A DNA stretch of 64,000 nt from Haloplanus salinus (GCF_003336245.1 NZ_QPHM01000001.1:1736001-1800000); one strand, 5' to 3'; counted from the stretch's first letter, positions 8,651-17,975 are shown. The notes: generated by a model from the letters alone, not told the origin. Made by a program: numbers and translations.

Positions 8651-9592
8651 TCATTTCTCCCGCTCGCGGATCGCCTCGACGTCCCGACGTGAGCCGACGA
8701 CGGCGTCCCCGACGAGGGTTCGCTTGAGCGCCGCGGTCGCCGCGCCGTCGTACAACGCGTCTCTCATGTCCCTGCCGCGGTGGCAACCGGCCAGGAAGCC
8801 GCCGACGAACGCGTCGTGGACGCCGGCCGGATCGCGCGTCTCCGCCTCGAACGGCGGGACCTCGTAGATCGACTCGCCCGCCAAGCCGACGACTGCGTGG
8901 CTCGAATCCGCGCGAGTGACGACGACCGTCCCACAGTCGTATCGCGTCCGGAGGCTGTGTCCCGTCGGCACCACGTCGCCGTCGAGTCCGTACACTGCGT
9001 CCGCGTCCGCCTCGTCGACGATCAACACTTCCACGTCGTCGAGCAGTCGGTCGTACAGTTCCCGCGCCGTGTCGGGGTCGAGTCCCGTCTTCACGAATCG
9101 CGTATCGAACGCCCGCGTCGTGCCCGCCTCGCCCGCCGCCTTCAGGAGCCACTCCGTCGTCTCCAGGAGCGTCTCGGAACGGGCGGGCGTCGCGCCGCTC
9201 ACGAACAGGGTGTCCGCGTCGCGAACCACCCCGAGGGGAACGTCGTCCTCGGTCATCGTTTCGACGGCGGCGCCGTCCCGGTCCGCGACGGTCGTCGCCC
9301 CAGCCGTCCCGCCACGCTCGACGAACGCCGTCGAAGCACGGCCGTCGTCGGTCCAGACGACCCCCGTCCGCACGCCGTGCCGGCGCAGGTCGCCGACGAT
9401 TCGCCGGCCCAGCGCCGTCTCGGGGAGCTTCGACAGCCAGACGGCGTCGAGTCCGAGCGTCGCCGCCGCGGCCGCGACGTTGCTCTCCGGGCCGCCCACG
9501 TGGGCCGCGAACTCCCCCGCCGTCTCGATGCGGTCGCCGCGTTGCGGCGAGAACCGGAGGGTGGCTTCGCCGACGGTTACCAGGTCGGTCAC
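8651..9592 (-). CDS. PfkB-family sugar kinase, probably 2-keto-3-deoxygluconate kinase-like
   Basis: Starting at GTG 9592 the protein has 313 residues and opens TDLVTVGEATLRFSPQRGDR, the typical beginning of haloarchaeal KDG kinases. HVGGPESNVAAAAATLGLD is the PfkB N-terminal signature. The C-terminal signature reads RDPAGVHDAFVGGF: the catalytic Asp is kept, but the anion-hole GAGD is GVHD. KDG kinase phosphorylates 2-keto-3-deoxygluconate in the semi-phosphorylative Entner-Doudoroff pathway. The substrate here is inferred from N-terminal similarity; another ketose or nucleoside is possible. The upstream in-frame extension to 9664 is Arg-rich and unlikely to be translated. Confidence 0.75.
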   Translation of the reverse strand: MTDLVTVGEATLRFSPQRGDRIETAGEFAAHVGGPESNVAAAAATLGLDAVWLSKLPETALGRRIVGDLRRHGVRTGVVWTDDGRASTAFVERGGTAGATTVADRDGAAVETMTEDDVPLGVVRDADTLFVSGATPARSETLLETTEWLLKAAGEAGTTRAFDTRFVKTGLDPDTARELYDRLLDDVEVLIVDEADADAVYGLDGDVVPTGHSLRTRYDCGTVVVTRADSSHAVVGLAGESIYEVPPFEAETRDPAGVHDAFVGGFLAGCHRGRDMRDALYDGAATAALKRTLVGDAVVGSRRDVEAIREREK

Positions 9593-9667
9593 GGTCGACG
9601 TTCGACCGAGCGGCGCAAAAAGGTGCGTGCCGGTCCGGGCTCCCCGTTCCGCACTCCGCCGCACCTC

Positions 9668-11764
9668 TCACTCCGCGCGCCGCCCGCCATGTCCCGGGTA
9701 GTCGCGTTCGAATCGATCCTCGATTTCGTCGCGGTCGAACGCCACCACCACCGGACGGCCGTGCGGGCAGGCGAAGGGGTTCTCGCAGTCGTCGAGGGCG
9801 TCGAGCAGGTCGACCACCGACCCCTCCGTCAGCGACGTGTTGCCCGTAATGGACGGATAACACGCTAGGTCGGCGAGCAGGCCGTCAGCCACCGCGTCTA
9901 CCGTCTCGCCCGCCGACCCGTCCGCGAACCCCGTCAGTGCGTCCCGGAGGAGCGACGGATCGAGCGCCGTGTCGAACACCGTCGGCACCGTCCGCACCTC
10001 GACGGTCCGGTCGTCCACCCGGTCGGCGTGAAAGCCCAACGCCGCCAGCGCGTCGCGATAGGTGGCGAACAGCTCCCCCTCCCGCGCCGTGAGTTCGAGG
10101 TCCACCGGTTCGGCCAACGCCTGCGTCGGCGTCTCGCCGCTCATCTCCGCCCGGAGCCGCTCGTAGTTGATCCGCTCGTCCGCCGCGTGCTGATCGATCA
10201 GGACGAGACCGTCGGGCGTCTCCGCGACGACGTACGTCTCGTCGAACTGGCCGAGGACGCGCAACGCCGGCAGCCGGTCGTACGCCCCCTTCGGCGTCGC
10301 CGTCTCCCCGTCGAGGGTCCGCTGGTCCGTCGGGCCGACGACGCCGGACGGCTGGCCGTCGCCGGTCGCGTCCTCGCTCGCCGCCGCGTCGTCGTCCGTC
10401 GCCGGGCTCCCGCCCTCACGCCCGTCCCGACTCGTCCTCGACTCGCCGGCCGTCGACGGATCGGTCGGCTTCGGCGTCGATTCGCCCTTTCCCGTCGATC
10501 CGGTCACTCCGTCCAGCGTCCGCGTTCGCGTCCGCGTCGTCTCGCCGGATCGGTCGTCGGTATCGGCGTCCGACACCTCCGGTTCCGCCGCATCCGGCCC
10601 GTCACGCGCCGCCGCGTCCGCCACGCTCGCGTCGTCTTCGCTCCCGGCGTCCGTCGCGGCGGCCTCGCCGCCAGCCACCTCCCGCGCCGGCGACTCGGGG
10701 CTGATCTCCGTCTGCTCGGGCGCGGACCGCCCCCGCGGCGCCGACGAGCGCACTAGCCCCGCGTCGAGCAACGCCTCGCGCACGGCCGTCGTCACCGCGT
10801 CGCCGACGGCGTCCTCGGCGTCGAACCTGACCTCCATCTTCCGGGGGTGGACGTTCACGTCCACCGCATCCGGCGACACCTCGGCGAACAGGACGGCGAA
10901 GGGGTAGCGATCCGGCGCGAGTTGGTCGCCGTAGGCGTCGAGGACCGCCTCGCGGAGCGTTCCCGCAGTGACGTAGCGACCGTTGACGAACGTCGAGAGG
11001 TACTCCCGACCGGCTCGCGTCGTCTCCGGGTGGCTCACCAGCCCCGACACCGACGTGATGGGGCCGGCTTCCGGGTCGGCGTCGACCTCGACCATCGCCG
11101 ACGCCACGTCCCGGCCGTAGACGGCGAGCATCGTCGATTCGAGGTCGCCGCTCCCTGCCGTCGAGAACACCTCGCGTCCGTCGTGTTCGAGTGTCGCCGC
11201 CACGTCCGGGTTGGCGAGGGCGTACTGCGTCACCACACGGTTGACGTGGTCGAACTCGGTCGCCTCGGTCTTGAGGAACTTCCGACGCGCCGGCGTGTTG
11301 TAGAACAGGTCCTCGACTTCGACGACGGTGCCCGGCGGGCAGCCCGAGGGCTCGACTTCGCCGGCGGCGCCGCCTTCGACGACGAGTTCGTGGCCCCGGC
11401 CGCCCGAACGGGGCCGGGAGCGGATCGTCAGCCGCGAGACGGCGCCGATGGTGTGGAGCGCCTCGCCCCGGAAGCCGAGAGTGCCGACGGCTTCCAAGTC
11501 GGCGCCGCCGCTGATCTTGCTCGTCGTGTGTTCCTCAACGGCGCGTTCGAGGTCCGCGGCGGTCATGCCGACGCCGTCGTCGCGGACGCGCACGCCATCG
11601 ACGCCGCCGCCTTCGACGGCGACGGTCACGCGCGAGGCGGCGGCGTCGAGGCTGTTCTCTACCAGTTCCTTCACGACGCTGGCGGGGCGCTCGACCACCT
11701 CGCCGGCGGCGATGCGGCGAACCGTCGCGTCGTCGAGCTCGTGGATGGTCGGCGTCTCGCTCAC
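9668..11764 (-). CDS. mutL: DNA mismatch repair protein MutL
   Basis: A 698-residue MutL. The N-terminal GHKL ATPase shows ENSLDAAASRVTV, RDDGVGM, HTTSKI and GFRGEALHTIGAVS. Residues 330-500 are a low-complexity acidic/Thr linker. The C-terminal domain contains the metal-dependent nicking motif DQHA(X)2E(X)4E at about residue 524, and ACPHGRP near the end, so this is an endonuclease-type MutL, as expected where MutH is absent. The start is GTG at 11764. mutS lies 3.4 kb away on the same strand, separated by unrelated genes. Confidence 0.96.
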   Translation of the reverse strand: MSETPTIHELDDATVRRIAAGEVVERPASVVKELVENSLDAAASRVTVAVEGGGVDGVRVRDDGVGMTAADLERAVEEHTTSKISGGADLEAVGTLGFRGEALHTIGAVSRLTIRSRPRSGGRGHELVVEGGAAGEVEPSGCPPGTVVEVEDLFYNTPARRKFLKTEATEFDHVNRVVTQYALANPDVAATLEHDGREVFSTAGSGDLESTMLAVYGRDVASAMVEVDADPEAGPITSVSGLVSHPETTRAGREYLSTFVNGRYVTAGTLREAVLDAYGDQLAPDRYPFAVLFAEVSPDAVDVNVHPRKMEVRFDAEDAVGDAVTTAVREALLDAGLVRSSAPRGRSAPEQTEISPESPAREVAGGEAAATDAGSEDDASVADAAARDGPDAAEPEVSDADTDDRSGETTRTRTRTLDGVTGSTGKGESTPKPTDPSTAGESRTSRDGREGGSPATDDDAAASEDATGDGQPSGVVGPTDQRTLDGETATPKGAYDRLPALRVLGQFDETYVVAETPDGLVLIDQHAADERINYERLRAEMSGETPTQALAEPVDLELTAREGELFATYRDALAALGFHADRVDDRTVEVRTVPTVFDTALDPSLLRDALTGFADGSAGETVDAVADGLLADLACYPSITGNTSLTEGSVVDLLDALDDCENPFACPHGRPVVVAFDRDEIEDRFERDYPGHGGRRAE

Positions 11765-11806
11765 GGTCGCAGGACGGCCGGCAGGATCATCAACGCCACG
11801 GTCGGC

Positions 11807-12274
11807 CTACTCGACCGACAGCACGTCGATGTCGAACGTCAGCGTCTCGCCGGCCAGCGGATGCTGGAAGCTCACCGTCACGGCCTCGTCGTCGACGGCG
11901 GTGACCGTCCCCGTCGCGCCCCCCTGTGCCTGCACCTGCATCCCCTCGGTCGCCTCCTGGCCGACCATCGACTCGAAGTCCTCGCGGCCGAACTCGCGGC
12001 TCTGGTCGTCCGACGCCTCGCCGTACGCCTCCGCCGGCGGGATCGTGACCGTCTCCGAATCGCCCGTTTCCAGACCAAGCAGGCCCTCTTCCATCCCCTC
12101 GATGAGGTTGCCCTCGCCCACCTCGACGGTGAGGGGTTCGAACTCCCGGTTGGGCTGTTCGTCGAGGAGACCGGCCTCCTCGGCGGTCGCCTCGTCCGTC
12201 GTGTCGAACACGGAGCCGTCCTCGAGACGGCCGGTGTACGCGATGGTAACCGTATCGCCGGCAGTGATAGCCAT
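11807..12274 (-). CDS. FKBP-type peptidyl-prolyl isomerase (SlyD-like)
   Basis: A 155-residue protein beginning MAITAGDTVTIAYTGRLEDGSVFDTT. It has a split FKBP domain (VEVGEGNLIEGMEEGLLGL, then TIPPAEAYGE) and an inserted IF-type flap (FGREDFESMVGQEATEGM). The C-terminal strand is VSFQHPLAGETLTFDIDVLSVE. SlyD-class enzymes catalyse prolyl cis-trans isomerisation and have chaperone activity. ATG 12274 matches the family start. It lacks the His-rich metal tail of bacterial SlyD. Confidence 0.93.
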   Translation of the reverse strand: MAITAGDTVTIAYTGRLEDGSVFDTTDEATAEEAGLLDEQPNREFEPLTVEVGEGNLIEGMEEGLLGLETGDSETVTIPPAEAYGEASDDQSREFGREDFESMVGQEATEGMQVQAQGGATGTVTAVDDEAVTVSFQHPLAGETLTFDIDVLSVE

Positions 12275-12315
12275 ACTCGAAAGTCGGTGCTCGGAGGGAT
12301 AAGGACTGGGATCGG

Positions 12316-12669
12316 CTACTCGTCGGGGTCGTACGGCTCGTAGAGGCGGTCCATCCGCGCCGCCATTACGAAGTCCGTCTTGTGGAGGCCGTCGATCTTG
12401 TGGGTCCACATCTCGACCTCGACCTCGCCCCACGCGAGCGCGATGTCCGGGTGGTGCCACTCCTCCTCCGCGAGTTCGCCGATTTCGTAGGTGAACTCCA
12501 GGGCGTCGCGGAAGTCGTCGAACTCGTAGTGGGCTTCGAGATGGTGGTCGTCGACGACCTCCCACACGTCCGACCGAACCCCGCCGAGATACTCCTCGTA
12601 CTCTTCGGGCGTGAGCGGTTCGTCGTCGCTGGTGCAGGCTTCACACGGTTCGTCGGCGAGTGCGGACAT
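12316..12669 (-). CDS. Pterin-4a-carbinolamine dehydratase
   Basis: A 117-residue protein with the PCD/DCoH signature [22 protein letters not shown] near residues 72-93; the adjacent histidines and the later Trp-Thr-His are the active-site residues. The enzyme dehydrates 4a-hydroxytetrahydropterin. The N-terminus carries a CEAC pair not required by the family, possibly a metal site. It lies 41 bases upstream of the FKBP gene on the same strand. No aromatic amino-acid hydroxylase is in view, so its pterin partner is elsewhere or its role is different. Confidence 0.9.
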   Translation of the reverse strand: MSALADEPCEACTSDDEPLTPEEYEEYLGGVRSDVWEVVDDHHLEAHYEFDDFRDALEFTYEIGELAEEEWHHPDIALAWGEVEVEMWTHKIDGLHKTDFVMAARMDRLYEPYDPDE

Positions 12670-12776
12670 GAAGCTCAGTATGGTCGCGAAGGGCTTGTAC
12701 GTTGGGCTGCTATTCGCCGTCGTCGCCGTCCCGCCGAACGTCCCGACCCACCGACCGAGACGTTCACAGATGCGAC

Positions 12777-13361
12777 CTACACCTCGTCGACCATCCCGCC
12801 GAACGTCTCGGTCGCGTCCGCCGGCACGTCGAAGTCGTGGTAATGTTCGCCTTTCTCCTTGCTCAGGATGTTGAGCGCGGCGGCGGCGCCGTCACCTGCC
12901 GCGATGACCGCCTGCCACTCCTCGGCGCGCACCATCGCACCCGTGGCGTAGGCGTCCGCGACGCTCGTCTCCATCTCGACGCCCACCTCGACGACGCCGT
13001 CGTCGTCCGCCTCACACCCGAGGTCCTCGGCGAGACTCCGGTCGGCACCCGTCGCGAGTACGACGTAGTCGGCGCCGTACTCGCCGTCCTCGGTGCTGAC
13101 GGTGAAGCCGCCGTCCTTCGAGACGCCCGTGACTTCCGCGCCCTGCCGGCGGTCGACGCCGAAGTCGTCGACCTGTTGGCGCGTCACCTCGATGAAGGCG
13201 TCGCCGCCGATGGAGCCGATGCCGGGGTAGTTGAACAGGTGGGCCTTGTGCATCCACGTCTCGTCCGTGTCGAACACCGTCGTTTCGAGGCCGTTCTTCG
13301 CCGTGAACAGCGCCGCACTCAGTCCCGCGGGGCCGCCGCCGACGATGGCTACGCGTGTCAT
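12777..13361 (-). CDS. Minimal FAD-dependent oxidoreductase, thioredoxin-reductase-like
   Basis: Starting at ATG 13361 the protein has 194 residues. [21 protein letters not shown] is a Rossmann FAD-binding start and VVLATGAD the second FAD contact. The C-terminal [31 protein letters not shown] corresponds to the last FAD-contact segment of thioredoxin reductases. The NAD(P)H domain and its redox CxxC are absent: the chain passes directly between the two halves of the FAD domain. It is about 60% of a normal TrxR (about 310-330). It may accept electrons from a partner or act as a sensor. Confidence 0.8.
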   Translation of the reverse strand: MTRVAIVGGGPAGLSAALFTAKNGLETTVFDTDETWMHKAHLFNYPGIGSIGGDAFIEVTRQQVDDFGVDRRQGAEVTGVSKDGGFTVSTEDGEYGADYVVLATGADRSLAEDLGCEADDDGVVEVGVEMETSVADAYATGAMVRAEEWQAVIAAGDGAAAALNILSKEKGEHYHDFDVPADATETFGGMVDEV

Positions 13362-13479
13362 ACACGTCACGTCGAGGCGAAGCGAAATAGTCCTGTTGTC
13401 CAGCGAACCAGTTACCCTGGCCGCGGCCTCTCGTGACATGCTGACGACGATTTCGGGCGTCTGACCCGGATAGTGGTCT

Positions 13480-13495
13480 ATTATTCGTGAATAAT
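13480..13495 (+). promoter_or_regulatory. 16-base palindrome upstream of the ThDP enzyme gene
   Basis: ATTATTC-GT-GAATAAT is a perfect inverted repeat. A TATA-like GTATAAC follows at about 13501, and the ATG is at 13537. The palindrome lies just upstream of the BRE/TATA region, where archaeal activators or repressors bind. No regulator gene is adjacent. Confidence 0.45.
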
Positions 13496-13536
13496 CGAGT
13501 GTATAACATTATGTACCAGGCGGAGGGTACGACCTC

Positions 13537-15144
13537 ATGGACGTTACGGAAGCCATCGCGGACATCCTCGTCGAGGAGGGAGTGGAGTACCTGTTCGGGT
13601 TCCCGTCGAACCCGCTGTTCGACACCGGCGTACTCGCGGAGAAAGGCATCCAGAAGATCATCGTTCGTCAAGAACGGACGGGCGCACACATGGCCGACGC
13701 CCTGAGCCGCGTCACCTCGGGCAACGCCGTCGGCGTCTTCGCCTGTCAGCACGGCCCGGGCACCGAGAACTCCTTCGGGGGAATCGCACAGGCATACGGC
13801 GAGTCGGTCCCGCTGGTCGCCTTTCCCGCCGGCTACGACCAGTCGAACAACGACACCGACCCCAAGTTTAGCTCGCTGGTCAACTACCAGCAAATCTCGA
13901 AATCCTGCGAGCAGCTGACCGACGCCGACGCCGTCGCCGAGACGGTCCGCCGCGCGTTCAGTGCCGCCCGCAGCGGGCGCCCGCGCCCCGCCGTCGTCGA
14001 AGTGCCGAAAGACGTCTTCTACCACGAGGTGGAGCCGTTCGACTACACGCCGGGCGCCACCTCGCGCCCCGGCGCCGACCCCGCCGCCGTCTCGGAGGCG
14101 GTCGACCGCCTGCTCGACGCCGAGCGGCCGGTCATTTACGCCGGGCAGGGCGTCCACTACGCCGAGGGGTGGGACGCACTGCAGTCGCTCGCCGAACTCA
14201 CCGAGGCGCCCGTCGCCACCAGCCTGAACGGCAAGAGCGCCTTCCCCGAGACCCACCGGCTCTCGCTCGGCGCCGGCTCGAAAAGCGAACCCGGCCAGCT
14301 CGCGCACTTTCTCGACGAGTGTGACCTCATCTTCGGCGTCGGCACCAGCTTCACCGACACCGCCTACGGCATCACCGTCCCGACGGACAACACGGTCGTC
14401 CATTCGACGCTCGACGCGACGGACGTGAACAAGGACGTGGAGGCGGACCACGCCGTCCTCGGGGACGCGAAGCTCGTCCTCGAGGCGATGGTCGACGAAG
14501 TCGAGACCCGTCTCGACGGCCCCCGTGGCCGCGCCGACGACGTGGCCGCCGAAATCGCCGAGGTCAAGCGGGCCTGGCTCGACGAGTGGCGCCCCAAGCT
14601 CGAATCGGACGAGACGCCGATCAACCCCTACCGCGTCATCGACGAACTGACGAACGTCGTCGACGCGTCCGAGGCGATCATCACCCACGACGCCGGCAAC
14701 GCGCGTGACTTCGTCGCGCCGTTCTGGGAGTCGCCTGACCCCCTCGGCTACATCGGCTGGGGCAAGACGACGCAACTCGGCTACGGGCTCGGCCTCGCGA
14801 TGGGCGCGAAGCTCGCCCACCCCGAGAAGCTCTGTATCAACGTCTGGGGCGACGGCGCCATCGGCATGACCGGCCTCGACTTCGAGACGGCCGTCCGGTA
14901 CGACCTCCCCATCCTCTCCATCCTGCTCAACAACTACGAGATGGCGGGTTACGACACGCCGTTCGGCGGCGACTTCGCCACCGTCGCGGAAGGCCTCGGC
15001 GGCTACGGCGAGCAGATCGAGGACCCGAACGAAGTGGCCGACGCCATCGAGCGCGGCATTCGGAAGACGGAAGAAGGGACGCCCGTCATGCTCAAGTTCA
15101 TCACCTGCCACGAGACGGCGCTGTCGCGGCCGGACCTCGACTGA
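13537..15144 (+). CDS. Thiamine diphosphate-dependent enzyme, acetolactate synthase large-subunit-like
   Basis: A 535-residue protein with three ThDP-enzyme domains: a PYR domain with the cofactor-activating Glu46 in RQERTGAHMADAL, a central TPP-M domain, and a PP domain with WGDGAIGM near 438 and LLNNYEMAGYDTPF near 465 (the GDG-NN Mg/ThDP motif). It resembles IlvB, oxalyl-CoA decarboxylase and glyoxylate carboligase families but is not clearly any one. There is no adjacent IlvN regulatory subunit, which argues against the biosynthetic acetolactate synthase. It is a lone gene behind a palindrome, so it is probably inducible. The substrate is unknown. Confidence 0.8.
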   Translation: MDVTEAIADILVEEGVEYLFGFPSNPLFDTGVLAEKGIQKIIVRQERTGAHMADALSRVTSGNAVGVFACQHGPGTENSFGGIAQAYGESVPLVAFPAGYDQSNNDTDPKFSSLVNYQQISKSCEQLTDADAVAETVRRAFSAARSGRPRPAVVEVPKDVFYHEVEPFDYTPGATSRPGADPAAVSEAVDRLLDAERPVIYAGQGVHYAEGWDALQSLAELTEAPVATSLNGKSAFPETHRLSLGAGSKSEPGQLAHFLDECDLIFGVGTSFTDTAYGITVPTDNTVVHSTLDATDVNKDVEADHAVLGDAKLVLEAMVDEVETRLDGPRGRADDVAAEIAEVKRAWLDEWRPKLESDETPINPYRVIDELTNVVDASEAIITHDAGNARDFVAPFWESPDPLGYIGWGKTTQLGYGLGLAMGAKLAHPEKLCINVWGDGAIGMTGLDFETAVRYDLPILSILLNNYEMAGYDTPFGGDFATVAEGLGGYGEQIEDPNEVADAIERGIRKTEEGTPVMLKFITCHETALSRPDLD

Positions 15145-15183
15145 CGCGCACGTCGCGCGCCGTCGCCGGCGACGATTTGTACG

Positions 15184-17823
15184 TTACTCCCCGAGCCGTC
15201 GCTGCCACGACTGCACTTTCGACAGCAGTTCGACGGGCGGCGTCTCCTCGACGTTCACCGATTCGAGTTCGTCCAGCACCGCCTCGACGTCCGCCGGAAG
15301 CGACGCTTCGGGCTCGCCTCCGCCCGTCCCCCCGTCGGTTCCGGTCCGCATCGTTCCCGCCGACAGGTCGAAGACGGCCTGCGTCGTCTCGCCGTCGTCG
15401 CCCGTCGCCGCGCCCCGTGCCTCGATAGCTCGTTCCTCGCGCAGTCGGTCGAGTACGTCCCGCGACCGGTCGACGACCGGCGCGGGGACGCCCGCGAGGT
15501 CAGCGACGTGGACGCCGTAGCTCCGGTCGGTCGGTCCCTCCTCGATGGTCCGCAGGAAGGTCACGTCGTCCCCGTCGTCGCCGTCGCCCGCGACGGCGAC
15601 GTGGACGTTCTCCACGCGCGGCAGGTGATCCGCGAGCGCCGTGAGTTCGTGATAGTGAGTGGCGAACAGACACTTGCAGCCGATCCGATTGTGAACGTAC
15701 TCCGTCGTCGCCCATGCGATGGAGATGCCGTCGTAGGTGGCGGTGCCGCGTCCCACCTCGTCTAAGACGACCAGCGACTCCTCCGTCGCGGAGTGGAGGA
15801 TATTGCTCAGCTCCTGCATCTCGACCATGAACGTCGAGCGGCCGCCCGCGAGTTCGTCGAGCGCACCGACGCGGGTGTAGATGCCGTCGACGACGCCCAC
15901 CGTCGCGGAGCGTGCGGGAACGAAACTCCCCGCCTGCGCGAGCAGGACGATCAGCGCCGCCTGGCGCATGTACGTCGACTTGCCCGACATGTTCGGGCCG
16001 GTCACTAGCAGAAATCGTCGGTCCGCGTGCAGGCTCACGCCGTTTGGCACGAAGTCCGTCGTCGTCTCGACGACCGGGTGGCGGCCGGCTTCGACGACGA
16101 GCGGTCCCGACTCCACCACGTCCGGCCGCGTCCAGTCCTGCCCCACCGCGTGGGTCGCGAGCGAGGCGAGGGCGTCGACCGTCGCCAGCGTCCGGCCCAC
16201 TTCCTGCAGGAGTTCGGCGCGAGCGGCTACCCGGTCCCGAAGTTCCCGGAAGAGGTCGTACTCCAAGTCGCCGCGGGCCTCCTCCAGCCGAAGGATCTCC
16301 CGCTCCCGGTCCGCCAACTCGTCCGTCGTGTACCGACGGGAGTTTTTCAGCGTCTTGATCTCCCGGTACTCGTCGGGCACCGCGTCGGTTTCGGACTTTC
16401 CGACCTGCACGTAGTAGCCGTCGGTCTTGTTGCGGTCGACCTGCAGGTGGGTGATGCCCGTCCGTTCCTTCTCGCGGTCGGCGAGGCCGTCCAGCCACTC
16501 CCGCGCCCCCTCGTACCGATCCAGCAGGTCGTCGAGTTCGGGGTCGTAGCCGCGGCGGAAGAGGCCGCCCTCGGTCACCGTCTTCGGGGGGTCGTCGGCG
16601 AGTGCCTCGTCGAGTTCGGTCCGGAGGTCGGCCGCCGCCTCGCGGTCCGGGCGGTTCACGACGTCGGGCAGCGGCGACTCGGCGAGCCGCGAGTCGGCCA
16701 CCGCCGACGCGAGCGCCGGGAGGACGTCCAAGGTGTCCCGAACCCTGAGCAGATCGGCGGCGTCCGCGCTCCCGCTCGTCGCCTTCGCCGCGAGGCGTTC
16801 GAGGTCGTAGGCGTCGTCCAACACCTCCCGCACCCGGTCGCGAGCGAGCGCCGCCTCCGACAGCGCGGCCACGCTATCGAGGCGGCGGTCGATCACCGCC
16901 CGGTCCCGGCGAGGGCGCGTCAGCCACTCCCGCAGACGACGGCGGCCGGCGCTCGTCACGGTGTGATCGACCGTCGCCAGCAGCGACCCCTCACGGCCGC
17001 CGTGCATCGTCTCCGTGAGTTCGAGGTTCCGTTGCGTGGTGGCGTCCAGATCGAGGTGGTCGCCGGGGTCGTACGCCTGCAGGCGCGTCATGGCACCGAG
17101 AACGCCCACGCCCGTCCCCTCGACGTACGCGAGGACGGCGCCGGCGGCGGCGACGCTCGCCCGGTGGTCCAGGCCGACGCTGTCGAGGGCGGCGTCGCCG
17201 AACTGCTCGCGCAGGGTGCGCTCGGCCCGACCGGGGGCGAAGGCCGCCTCGTCGTGGTCGGTCACCGCCGCGTCGGTGCGTTCACGAACCCGCGCCAGCA
17301 GGTCCGACTCGTCGTCGACGGTCGGTCCCGGCAACACCTCGACGGGGTCGAAACGGTGAAGCTCGGCGAGGACGTCCGCCGCCGACTCGGTCGTCGTCAC
17401 GAGGAACTCGCCGGTCGTCACGTCCGCGAGCGCGAGGCCGTAGCGGCCGTCGACGGCGACGACGCCCGCGAGGAACTGCGCCGACGGGTCGGTCGTCTCC
17501 AGTAGGGTGCCCGGGGTAACGACGCGGGTTATCTCGCGGGCGTGGCCGCCGTCGGTTTCGTACTGGTCCGCGACGGCGACGCGGTAGCCGCGTTCGACCA
17601 GCGCCTTCAGGTAGGGTGTCAGGTCGTCGACCGGGACGCCAGCCATCGGATACGTCGAGCCGTGAGAGGACTTCTCCGACACTTTCAGGTCGAGTTCGTC
17701 GCCCACGAACTCGGCGTCCTCCGCGAAGAACTCGTAGAAGTCGCCACACTGCATCGCCAACAGATCGGCGTCCGTCTCCGACTTCAGGGTGAGAAACTCC
17801 CCGACGATTCCATCGGCGGTCAT
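15184..17823 (-). CDS. mutS: DNA mismatch repair protein MutS
   Basis: An 879-residue MutS1. The mismatch-wedging Phe-X-Glu motif is present as FYE at residues 29-31 (MQCGDFYEFFAEDAEF). The ATPase shows Walker A (VTGPNMSGKSTYMRQ) and the signature/Walker B (LVVLDEVGRGTATYDGIS), and a helix follows with THYHELTALADHL. The C-terminus ends in a short dimerisation segment after an acidic/Gly linker. The protein binds mismatches and recruits MutL. Its 5' flank contains the duplicated 45-base repeat described below, so it may be transcribed separately from thiDN. Confidence 0.97.
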   Translation of the reverse strand: MTADGIVGEFLTLKSETDADLLAMQCGDFYEFFAEDAEFVGDELDLKVSEKSSHGSTYPMAGVPVDDLTPYLKALVERGYRVAVADQYETDGGHAREITRVVTPGTLLETTDPSAQFLAGVVAVDGRYGLALADVTTGEFLVTTTESAADVLAELHRFDPVEVLPGPTVDDESDLLARVRERTDAAVTDHDEAAFAPGRAERTLREQFGDAALDSVGLDHRASVAAAGAVLAYVEGTGVGVLGAMTRLQAYDPGDHLDLDATTQRNLELTETMHGGREGSLLATVDHTVTSAGRRRLREWLTRPRRDRAVIDRRLDSVAALSEAALARDRVREVLDDAYDLERLAAKATSGSADAADLLRVRDTLDVLPALASAVADSRLAESPLPDVVNRPDREAAADLRTELDEALADDPPKTVTEGGLFRRGYDPELDDLLDRYEGAREWLDGLADREKERTGITHLQVDRNKTDGYYVQVGKSETDAVPDEYREIKTLKNSRRYTTDELADREREILRLEEARGDLEYDLFRELRDRVAARAELLQEVGRTLATVDALASLATHAVGQDWTRPDVVESGPLVVEAGRHPVVETTTDFVPNGVSLHADRRFLLVTGPNMSGKSTYMRQAALIVLLAQAGSFVPARSATVGVVDGIYTRVGALDELAGGRSTFMVEMQELSNILHSATEESLVVLDEVGRGTATYDGISIAWATTEYVHNRIGCKCLFATHYHELTALADHLPRVENVHVAVAGDGDDGDDVTFLRTIEEGPTDRSYGVHVADLAGVPAPVVDRSRDVLDRLREERAIEARGAATGDDGETTQAVFDLSAGTMRTGTDGGTGGGEPEASLPADVEAVLDELESVNVEETPPVELLSKVQSWQRRLGE

Positions 17824-17885
17824 ACTCTACTCCCATCCGGGCCGTGGGCGGGTAAAACGCTGTGGGTCTTCCGACTCTATCGCAT

Positions 17886-17975
17886 CACCGGCCCGTGGCC
17901 GGTTGCACGTCGAACGCTATTCGACGGCGTCACCGGCCCGTGGCCGGTTGCACGTCGAACGCTATTCGACGGTGT
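17886..17975. repeat. Two tandem 45-base repeats with internal hairpins
   Basis: 17886-17930 and 17931-17975 are identical except for one base near the right end. Each holds the inverted repeat CCGGCC-CGT-GGCCGG (17888-17902 and 17933-17947) and the complement of the last codons of thiDN, including its stop. The second copy is the real 3' end of thiDN; the first is a downstream duplicate, between the thiDN stop and mutS. The hairpins might act as transcription terminator or processing sites. Confidence 0.85.

Noticed and set aside
12611-12874. Plus-strand small ORF between the pterin dehydratase and the FAD protein
   Set aside because: It overlaps both real genes in antisense, and turns Pro/Arg-rich after the first 20 residues.
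13012-15111. 699-residue minus-strand open frame
   Set aside because: Antisense of the ThDP enzyme, which carries all catalytic motifs in order; the reverse frame has none.
16027-17505. 492-residue plus-strand open frame
   Set aside because: Antisense of mutS, whose FYE wedge and ATPase motifs are clear.
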